Shown: positions 1-4,701 of the stretch, one piece after another
How positions within the stretch are numbered: position 1 is the first letter of the stretch
Layout: each line of letters begins with the position of its first letter
Assembly: GCA_013202615.1 (NCBI GenBank)
Contig: JABMRL010000001.1
Span: 1-9,122 of the forward strand
Origin: Dehalococcoidia bacterium
Lineage (GTDB): Bacteria; Chloroflexota; Dehalococcoidia; Dehalococcoidales; RBG-16-60-22
Length of the DNA: 9,122 nt
Reading direction: 5' to 3'
The notes under the pieces: generated by a model
Databases searched by the model: none
What the model was told of the DNA's origin: nothing
What the model saw: the letters and a program-made list of their open reading frames with translations, nothing else
Translations under genes and position numbers: made by a program

Positions 1-981
1 ACGGCGGGATTCCTCGAACTGCGAGAAGCCGTTGCCAGCCATCTGGAAAAGCTCTACGGCATAAAATATGACCCGGAAACCGAAATCGTCATCACCGTCG
101 GCTCCAGCCAGGCGATGGACCTCGCCTTCAGGACGACTCTGAATCCCGGCGACGAGGTTATAATGCCCGACCCTTATTACGTGTGCTATCCTTCTTGCAT
201 CGTTTTAGCGCACGGCATACCGATCACCGTACCCACCAGACCGGATAATGACTTCAAACTGGAACCCGACCAGATTGAGGCCAGTATTACCCCGAAGACA
301 AAAGTCCTTCTCTTCGGCTACCCGGCCAACCCTACAGGTACCGAACTGACCCGCGAGGAATATGCCGATATTGCCCGGGTGGCGGAAAAACACGACCTGC
401 TGGTCATCTCGGATGAAATCTACAGTCGCCAGACGTATGGCATAAAGCACACCTGTTTCCCAACTCTACCGGGAATGAAAGAACGCACCATTCTCCTCGA
501 TGGTGTTTCCAAAGCATATGCCATGACCGGCTGGCGACTGGGCTACGCCGCCGGCCCTGCGGAAATCATGGCTGCCATCAGCAAGGTTCACCAGCACACC
601 ATGCTAAGCCCGTCCAGCATGGCGCAGATGGCGGCTCTGGAAGCCCTGAAGAACGGCGAAGACGATGTCCAGCGCATGCTGGCTGAGTACGAGCGCCGCC
701 GCGAGGTTATCATCCGTGGTCTTAACGAAATAGGGCTCAAGTGTCACGAACCAAAAGGGGCTTTCTATGCCTTTCCATCGATTAAGCTTACCGGCATGAC
801 ATCAGACGAGTTCACTGAAAATCTTCTCAAGGAAGAAAAGGTTATCGTCATGCCCGGCAGCCTTTTCGGTCGGCTGGGCGAGGGGCACGTGCGCTGCTGT
901 TACGCGACCTCTCTATCTGATATTGAGGAAGCACTGCGCCGCATGACTCGCTTCGTCGAGCGGCACCGCATCCACTCCTGA
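1..981 (+). CDS. PLP-dependent class I/II aminotransferase, 5'-truncated by window edge
   Basis: Cytosolic fold-type I aminotransferase that moves an amino group between an amino acid and a 2-oxo acid through pyridoxal phosphate. The frame is open from base 1, so the first ATG at 115 is internal; 326 residues are visible and roughly 60-70 N-terminal residues are probably missing against a usual length near 390. Numbering visible residues, I see the GSSQAM cofactor-phosphate loop (34-39), the DPYYVCY segment, NPTG with Asn110, SDEIY with Asp138 and Tyr141, the Schiff-base Lys171 in GVSKAYAMTGWRLGY, and Arg298 in EGHVRCCYATS, which matches the arginine that binds the substrate carboxylate. All key residues are intact. 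The family includes aspartate, alanine and aromatic aminotransferases, and sequence reading alone does not fix the substrate. A hairpin and a regulator remnant follow the stop codon. Confidence 0.93.
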   Translation, partial: TAGFLELREAVASHLEKLYGIKYDPETEIVITVGSSQAMDLAFRTTLNPGDEVIMPDPYYVCYPSCIVLAHGIPITVPTRPDNDFKLEPDQIEASITPKTKVLLFGYPANPTGTELTREEYADIARVAEKHDLLVISDEIYSRQTYGIKHTCFPTLPGMKERTILLDGVSKAYAMTGWRLGYAAGPAEIMAAISKVHQHTMLSPSSMAQMAALEALKNGEDDVQRMLAEYERRREVIIRGLNEIGLKCHEPKGAFYAFPSIKLTGMTSDEFTENLLKEEKVIVMPGSLFGRLGEGHVRCCYATSLSDIEEALRRMTRFVERHRIHS

Positions 982-989
982 CCGGAAAA

Positions 990-1020
990 CCAGTGAGGCG
1001 CTAGATACTCGCCTTTCTGG
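990..1020 (+). terminator. Hairpin just after the aminotransferase stop, possible weak terminator
   Basis: CCAGTGAGGCG (990-1000) pairs with CGCCTTTCTGG (1010-1020) around a 9-nt loop. The 11-position stem has one T-T mismatch and one G-T wobble. No T-run follows directly; the nearest, TTTTT, is at 1036-1040, so this is not a canonical intrinsic terminator. It starts 9 bases after the aminotransferase stop, which fits a 3'-end or mRNA-stability role. It overlaps the upstream part of the winged-helix remnant, so it could also be fortuitous. Confidence 0.4.
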
Positions 1021-1217
1021 ACACATTGACAGACCTTTTTCGTCCGAACACTTTACCCCTGCTGAACAAGGTATGGGGCTCGGAATATCGGGAGGAAAGG
1101 GAGTATCTGCACGTCTTTATCCGCCGGCTGCGCTCCAAGCTGGAGTCAGACCCGAACAACCCCAAACAAATCCTCACCGTTTCCGGTGTTGGCTACCAGT
1201 TCACTGGTTCTGGTTAA
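995..1217 (+). pseudogene. Remnant of OmpR/KdpE-type response regulator output domain
   Basis: From about 1056 the frame ending at 1217 encodes LLNKVWGSEYREEREYLHVF, then IRRLRSKLESDPNNPK and TVSGVGYQF. This is the second half of a winged-helix trans_reg_C domain: the VWG turn, the recognition helix with IRRLRxKLE, and the closing GVGYxF wing. The only in-frame start is a TTG at 1026 with no good ribosome site, and a TAG at 1002-1004 blocks upstream extension. In the +2 frame, bases about 995-1051 read ALDTRLSGHIDRPFSSEH, which resembles the preceding helix and the PFSSE turn of the same domain, so a frameshift of a few bases probably lies at about 1049-1058. No receiver domain exists upstream, where the aminotransferase sits. 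I infer a decayed regulator that lost its N-terminal half but kept its terminator. A functional 63-residue protein from the TTG is less likely. Confidence 0.72.
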
Positions 1218-1252
1218 GAAGCCACCTGCAGCCTTTTTACAAACCGCCCTGG

Positions 1253-1277
1253 AAGCACCCGTTCCGGGTGCTTTTTT
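1253..1277 (+). terminator. Intrinsic terminator
   Basis: AAGCACCCG (1253-1261) and CGGGTGCTT (1265-1273) form a perfect 9-bp stem with a TTC loop, followed by an uninterrupted T-run to 1277. It lies 35 bp after the stop codon of the winged-helix remnant. It would end transcription from the aminotransferase side and insulate the secreted-protein gene downstream. Confidence 0.9.
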
Positions 1278-1290
1278 ATTTCCCTCAAAC

Positions 1291-1329
1291 TTTAAGGAAA
1301 TTTTTAGAATCGTGAGGTAGATATTTAGA
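1291..1329 (+). promoter_or_regulatory. Candidate direct-repeat operator upstream of the secreted-protein gene
   Basis: This AT-rich stretch holds TTTAAG at 1291, TTTTAG at 1302 and TTTAGA at 1324, with starts 11 and 22 bases apart. That helical-turn phasing is typical of tandem half-sites for OmpR/PhoB-class regulators. A possible -10 box, TATCCT, lies at 1351-1356 without a convincing -35 at the right distance, which would suit an activator-dependent promoter. Translation starts at 1392. Motif similarity is weak and AT-rich DNA gives such repeats by chance, so this is only a candidate. Confidence 0.3.
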
Positions 1330-1379
1330 CTTTGTTTCGTATCCTGGCTCTATCCTGAAAGCATAGAACAACCGCGAAC

Positions 1380-1385
1380 GAGGTG
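1380..1385 (+). promoter_or_regulatory. Ribosome binding site that sets the start at 1392
   Basis: GAGGTG lies 6 bases before the ATG at 1392. The alternative GTG start at 1383 falls inside this Shine-Dalgarno sequence and has none of its own, so the ATG is preferred. Confidence 0.7.
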
Positions 1386-1391
1386 TCTGAG

Positions 1392-1919
1392 ATGCGAAAC
1401 AAATGGACAAAGAGGCTCTTTCCCCTTCTTTTCGTCTTCCTTCTTCCCTGGCCGATAGCTCACGCTACCAGTGTCAACGAACTGACCGATGGTGGAACGG
1501 TGAGGGTAGAAGTCGCTGAACCTTCGGCGAGGCCAAGCTATACCGCATTCGGCAGAGCCATCGGAGGTGTCAGCAACCCCGGCGACCTCTTTTACATTGA
1601 TGCCACCGACAGCGCCTCCGAAATAAAGGTAACGCTGTACCTGACCAATGCGCAGCAACTCATCAGGCACTACCAGTACCTTATTCTGAACACCGGCATC
1701 TACGTTGAAAACGATGAAGGCGAGTGGGAAAGGGCGATAGCCAGTGATGGTGAGCCCGTTCCGAAGACTATCATCTCAATGCACAACGGCCGGGTCAGTT
1801 TTCTGTTGCCCGGAGACGCCAGATACAGGGTCTCCATTGATGGTGGCTGTTTTTACTGCCGCCGAGCCTCCACTGACAGCAGCTCCATGTCCCCGCAGTT
1901 CAGCCTGGAAGTGATTTAA
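1392..1919 (+). CDS. Secreted hypothetical protein with CxxC motif
   Basis: A 175-residue protein that I do not recognise. The N-terminus is a textbook Sec signal peptide: a basic start (MRNKWTKR), a hydrophobic core (residues 9-22) and a likely signal peptidase I site after IAHA, giving a mature protein from about residue 26. No lipobox cysteine is present. The mature part alternates short hydrophobic and polar runs, suggesting a beta-sandwich-like extracytoplasmic domain, with stretches such as SEIKVTLYLTN and GRVSFLLPG. The only two cysteines are Cys153 and Cys156 in a CFYC motif near the C-terminus, which could form a disulfide or bind metal; the flanks do not look like thioredoxin. It starts a run of three plus-strand genes, 36 bp before the next, and lies behind a terminator and a possible operator. 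Role unknown; sensing or binding at the cell surface is only a guess. Confidence 0.82.
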   Translation: MRNKWTKRLFPLLFVFLLPWPIAHATSVNELTDGGTVRVEVAEPSARPSYTAFGRAIGGVSNPGDLFYIDATDSASEIKVTLYLTNAQQLIRHYQYLILNTGIYVENDEGEWERAIASDGEPVPKTIISMHNGRVSFLLPGDARYRVSIDGGCFYCRRASTDSSSMSPQFSLEVI

Positions 1920-1955
1920 CGGGCAAACACTGATAAAGAAAAGGGGTTAAAGTAA

Positions 1956-2219
1956 ATGTTTGAATTACGGCAATACAAGCAGGTTTCATTTTCGGCACAC
2001 AATGAAATGATGGAGCAGTTCCGCAAGGCACACGGCAAGGTAGCCATGGCCAATCCATCCAGAGTTAGCAAACAAGATACCCTGGCAACAACGGTCCCTT
2101 CAGCCATTAACCGTATCATTTTGGATAGCGGGGGTTCATACTCACCGGACCGGATGGTGGGCCGGTCAACTTCCCTTCCATTACCAAAGGTAGCAGGCTA
2201 CAAGTTATCGCCAAATTAA
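1956..2219 (+). CDS. Small hypothetical protein, 87 residues
   Basis: An unrecognised small open reading frame. Support comes from AAGGGG at 1941-1946, 9 bases before the ATG, and from its fit between two better genes, 36 bp after one and 38 bp before the other, on the same strand. The first half (MFELRQYKQVSFSAHNEMME onward) reads as plausible soluble, partly helical sequence. The second half is rich in Ser, Pro and Gly and looks less protein-like, so it may be disordered, or the frame may be a decayed gene. There is no signal peptide, membrane segment or cysteine. Its base composition is more AT-rich at the start than that of its neighbours. It could equally be leader sequence for the response regulator gene. 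Confidence 0.45.
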   Translation: MFELRQYKQVSFSAHNEMMEQFRKAHGKVAMANPSRVSKQDTLATTVPSAINRIILDSGGSYSPDRMVGRSTSLPLPKVAGYKLSPN

Positions 2220-2257
2220 AGCCGTGCAAGCAACAGAAGAAAGGAATCGATGAAAAG

Positions 2258-2671
2258 ATGAAAAAGCGTACTTGCATAATGGCCATCGATGACGAAGAGG
2301 AGATACTTCGATTGCTCAAGAACATACTTGAAGAAGAGGGCTATGATTTTGTGGGTGCCACCGGTGGCGATTCCGCATTTCCCCTGATGCACGAGTGTCA
2401 GCCTGACCTGATTATCCTCGATATTATGATGCCCGGCCTTGACGGCTTTCAGGTGCTTAACCTGATACGCCGTAAATCCCAGGTACCGGTAATTATGCTT
2501 ACCGGCAAAGGTGAGATGAGCACCCTGCGCGAATCCGTGGAGATTGGCGCCGACGATTTCATCAGGAAGCCCTTTTACCCTCTGGAACTGGTCGCGCGCG
2601 TAAGGGCCAAGTTACGCCGGGCGGCTCAGTCAAACAGCCAATCACGAGACATGTATAACGAGATTAATTGA
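2258..2671 (+). CDS. Single-domain response regulator (receiver only)
   Basis: A 137-residue CheY-like receiver that would take a phosphoryl group from a histidine kinase. All signature residues are present: acidic pair Asp11-Asp12, phospho-acceptor Asp55 in LIILDIMMPGLDGF, Thr82 in IMLTGKG, and Lys104 followed by cis-Pro105 in FIRKPFYP. The last helix (LVARVRAKLRRA, 111-122) looks like the linker that normally leads into an OmpR-type winged helix. Here the protein ends about 15 residues later in a polar tail with no output domain, and the DNA beyond belongs to a convergent gene. It may act as a phosphate shuttle or by protein contact, or be a truncated regulator. AAGGA at 2241-2245 lies 12 bases before the ATG, a rather long spacing. 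The kinase encoded from 4702 is the obvious candidate partner, but they are not adjacent. Confidence 0.92.
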   Translation: MKKRTCIMAIDDEEEILRLLKNILEEEGYDFVGATGGDSAFPLMHECQPDLIILDIMMPGLDGFQVLNLIRRKSQVPVIMLTGKGEMSTLRESVEIGADDFIRKPFYPLELVARVRAKLRRAAQSNSQSRDMYNEIN

Positions 2672-2703
2672 AGAATAGTAAGCAAAACAATAGTCTCCCG
2701 AAT

Positions 2704-4566
2704 TCAGGCTCGGCGAATTCTGTCCCAGTTGTGCCAGACCGCCCCCACCCCGATTAGCACCACCGAGGCGATTATCAGCCCCAGCGACTGGTTTCTGAGC
2801 CCGCCGACAAAGCTGTCAATGGCATTGTGTGCCAGGATATTTCCCTTTTCCACAATTAACAAGGTAATTCCTTCAGGCTGGCCGAATTCCATCGAGAGCG
2901 CCTGGTCTATCATCGGCTGCGCGGTGGCGGAGAACACCGGCCCAAAGATAATATAGGCAATAATTGCCATGGCTGCCAGCAATGCCGCCGCCCAGATAAG
3001 CCGGCTGCTCCACCGTCGGCCACCCAGCGCCCCGGCCCCTATCATCATTAAAAATGGTATTATCCAGATAAAGTTGACCCATTGCTTCGCTGCGCCAAGG
3101 CCGGAACGCACCTGCTCAAAGGCCACCAATTGCTCGCCGGCGCCACCCTCCCCCATATCGCTCATCAGGTCCCGTAAATCCCGCTCGGTAAAGACCAGGC
3201 CATCAGCTATCGATTTCCGGATGTCTTCCAGAGCGGCGGCATCAGTATCCATAATCTCAACCAGGTCACCATCGGTAAAGGTCAGGCCTTCCTGCACCAA
3301 TCCCCGAAGCTGATTCAGAATATTGTCTTCACCTTCACCGCCAAACAGCTGGTTCATGTCTGCTTCGGTTAAAGTCCACTCCTCGGGTATTGCCAGCTCT
3401 ATGACAGGCTGCACCAGGCTGCCGATGTCTATGCCCACCAGGTCTTTGAACTCCTGATATGATATATCAAACGGCCGGCACGGGATGTTCTCCAGAGAGG
3501 GGTCAGACAGCAGTTCCAGCAGATGTGCCCCCGAGCACACCGGCAGGTCGTCGAAAGCACTTTCCATTTTCACATCTGCGAGACGGCTGAGTGCCTCAGC
3601 TATTTCCGGTTTTCGGTCGGCCAGAGGTATCGTCAATTCGAGTTCGTCCTGTTCTCCTTTTAGATAGGCGAATATCTGGCTGACTATATCTCCCACCAGC
3701 ACCTGATACCAATCCAGGGTAAGTATATCCCTGGCAGTCGCAATGATTTCATCATCGGTCAGCTCTATGCCGAACGGCAGCTCGGTTACTTCCCCAAGGT
3801 TCTGCGTTATTGCCTCTGCCAGCATATCGACAACCAGGCTGTCATAAGTTTCCGGCTTCGACAGAAAATCAATCAGCGCCCCTTCCAGTTTATTGAGCGG
3901 TTCCGTCAGGTCTATTTCAAGCGTGAAATGCTCAGTTTCTTTGGTAAGGTAGGGCACCATTTCATCTATGGCGCTATCCAGTTGTGCCAGCAGCCAACCC
4001 TCGGGCACTACCCGGCGCAGCATCGTCTCCATCTCTTCCTCAGATATGGCCAGCATATCCAACGTTTCATCTTCCGCCGGCGCTATCTCATCGGTAATTA
4101 AGTCAATAAGCTGCTCGTAGAGCACCGGGAAAACACCTTCCCTGTGCAGCAGGCTCTTTAATGCCCCCGCTCCAGCCTCGACCCTGTCCTTCAGCTGAAT
4201 GGTGATACTTAAGGTATCCGTTTCCCCCCAGGCATAGGGCACCACCTCGTTGACAGCATGCTCAACCTGTGACTGAAGCCATTCCGGGGGCACCGTTTGC
4301 CTGGCCACGTCAACAAGATGAGGCTTGAACGGCGAGATGATAGCGCCGACCCCCTCTGCATCCTCACCCACCCCGGATTCTTCCAGCGCCGCCGGCAGCA
4401 CATCATCGTAAATGAAATGGTACACGTCCGCCTGGTGCAGCTGTTCCGCGTAGAAATCAGGGTTGCCAACAGTACCGTTGACACGGAAGGCGACCATCAC
4501 CAGCACCGACAGAATGATGAAGACAACGGCCAGGAGTACAGCAGTGGCTCTACGTAACCATATCAT
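2704..4566 (-). CDS. Membrane-anchored repeat protein, Chloroflexota-type, function unknown
   Basis: A 620-residue protein. A basic start (MIWLRR) and TM segment at about 7-27 are followed by a large extracytoplasmic region of about 465 residues, then TMs at about 497-515, 523-545 and 594-611. Positive charges at GGRRWSSR and RIRRA fit the inside rule, giving both ends in the cytoplasm. The external region holds three copies of a unit marked by PPEWLQSQ, PEGWLLAQ and TLDWYQVL, with Trp96, 191 and 286 and Tyr111, 206 and 301 exactly 95 apart. After these come a cysteine pair (Cys344 in PVCSG, Cys363 in IPCRPF) and three shorter repeats ending near 468. I recall unnamed Chloroflexota proteins with the same N-terminal anchor, EWLxxQ unit and cysteine pair; no function is known to me. 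No clear ribosome site precedes the ATG. It is divergent from the sensor kinase gene, so an envelope sensing or structural role linked to that kinase is possible. Confidence 0.88.
   Translation of the reverse strand: MIWLRRATAVLLAVVFIILSVLVMVAFRVNGTVGNPDFYAEQLHQADVYHFIYDDVLPAALEESGVGEDAEGVGAIISPFKPHLVDVARQTVPPEWLQSQVEHAVNEVVPYAWGETDTLSITIQLKDRVEAGAGALKSLLHREGVFPVLYEQLIDLITDEIAPAEDETLDMLAISEEEMETMLRRVVPEGWLLAQLDSAIDEMVPYLTKETEHFTLEIDLTEPLNKLEGALIDFLSKPETYDSLVVDMLAEAITQNLGEVTELPFGIELTDDEIIATARDILTLDWYQVLVGDIVSQIFAYLKGEQDELELTIPLADRKPEIAEALSRLADVKMESAFDDLPVCSGAHLLELLSDPSLENIPCRPFDISYQEFKDLVGIDIGSLVQPVIELAIPEEWTLTEADMNQLFGGEGEDNILNQLRGLVQEGLTFTDGDLVEIMDTDAAALEDIRKSIADGLVFTERDLRDLMSDMGEGGAGEQLVAFEQVRSGLGAAKQWVNFIWIIPFLMMIGAGALGGRRWSSRLIWAAALLAAMAIIAYIIFGPVFSATAQPMIDQALSMEFGQPEGITLLIVEKGNILAHNAIDSFVGGLRNQSLGLIIASVVLIGVGAVWHNWDRIRRA
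3163..3381 (-). repeat. Three short protein repeats of about 30 residues
   Basis: Within the 620-residue membrane protein, EEWTLTEADMNQLF (395-408), EGLTFTDGDLVEIM (426-439) and DGLVFTERDLRDLM (455-468) share a W/L-T/V-L/F-T-x-x-D-L/M pattern. The aligned Asp residues are 403, 434 and 463. The repeats sit between the cysteine pair and the second membrane segment and probably form short helical hairpins. They are visible at protein level only. Confidence 0.6.
3616..4308 (-). repeat. Three in-frame 95-residue repeats in the membrane protein
   Basis: Residues 87-127, 182-222 and 277-317 align without gaps at a 95-residue (285-bp) period. Shared positions include the Trp at 96/191/286, the Tyr at 111/206/301, the acidic residue near 115/210/305 and an alternating hydrophobic strand (SITIQL, TLEIDL, ELTIPL). 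The linkers between cores differ more. This indicates ancient intragenic triplication: DNA identity looks low while length has been kept exactly. Confidence 0.8.
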
Positions 4567-4597
4567 ACGTTTTTGTGCTCATTTATTATGATGAGAT

Positions 4598-4627
4598 AGT
4601 TTACCTTCCTGCCAGGCCATCGGTCAA
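4598..4627 (-). promoter_or_regulatory. Predicted promoter of the membrane-protein gene
   Basis: Read on the minus strand, TTGACC (4622-4627) is a good -35 box and TAAACT (4598-4603) a fair -10 box, 18 bp apart. Transcription would start near 4591, about 25 bases upstream of the ATG at 4566. Confidence 0.5.
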
Positions 4628-4652
4628 ATTATGTTCATCTTTTAATTGCATC

Positions 4653-4681
4653 TTGCTAGCTACCATAGCTAGTGATAGAAT
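4653..4681 (+). promoter_or_regulatory. Predicted promoter of the sensor kinase gene
   Basis: TTGCTA (4653-4658) and TAGAAT (4676-4681) are separated by an ideal 17 bp. Transcription would start near 4688, leaving a very short leader that begins almost at the AGAGG ribosome site (4689-4693), 8 bases before the ATG at 4702. A palindrome occupies the spacer. Confidence 0.55.
4656..4672. promoter_or_regulatory. Perfect 17-bp inverted repeat, likely operator
   Basis: CTAGCTA-CCA-TAGCTAG: two perfect 7-bp arms around 3 bp. It overlaps the end of the -35 box and fills most of the spacer to the -10 box of the kinase promoter, where a dimeric protein would block RNA polymerase. It is 29 bp from the -35 box of the divergent promoter, so one protein could affect both genes. 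No T-run follows and it lies upstream of the likely transcript start, so it is not a terminator. Confidence 0.55.
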
Positions 4682-4701
4682 GCTTAATAGAGGCTTAAGG
4701 T

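Noticed and set aside
1073..1315. Plus-strand frame overlapping the winged-helix remnant and running through the terminator
   Set aside because: It crosses a perfect terminator hairpin, and its product has no protein character compared with the KdpE-like frame.
1350..1670. Minus-strand frame opposite the secreted protein gene
   Set aside because: The plus strand has a ribosome site, a start and a clear signal peptide; the antisense frame runs across the upstream regulatory DNA.
2700..2720. Two GAATTC copies 9 bp apart between the convergent genes, as a possible terminator
   Set aside because: The stem is only 6 bp and AT-rich, has no T-run, and extends into the membrane protein's coding end. 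Two self-palindromic hexamers can easily arise by chance.
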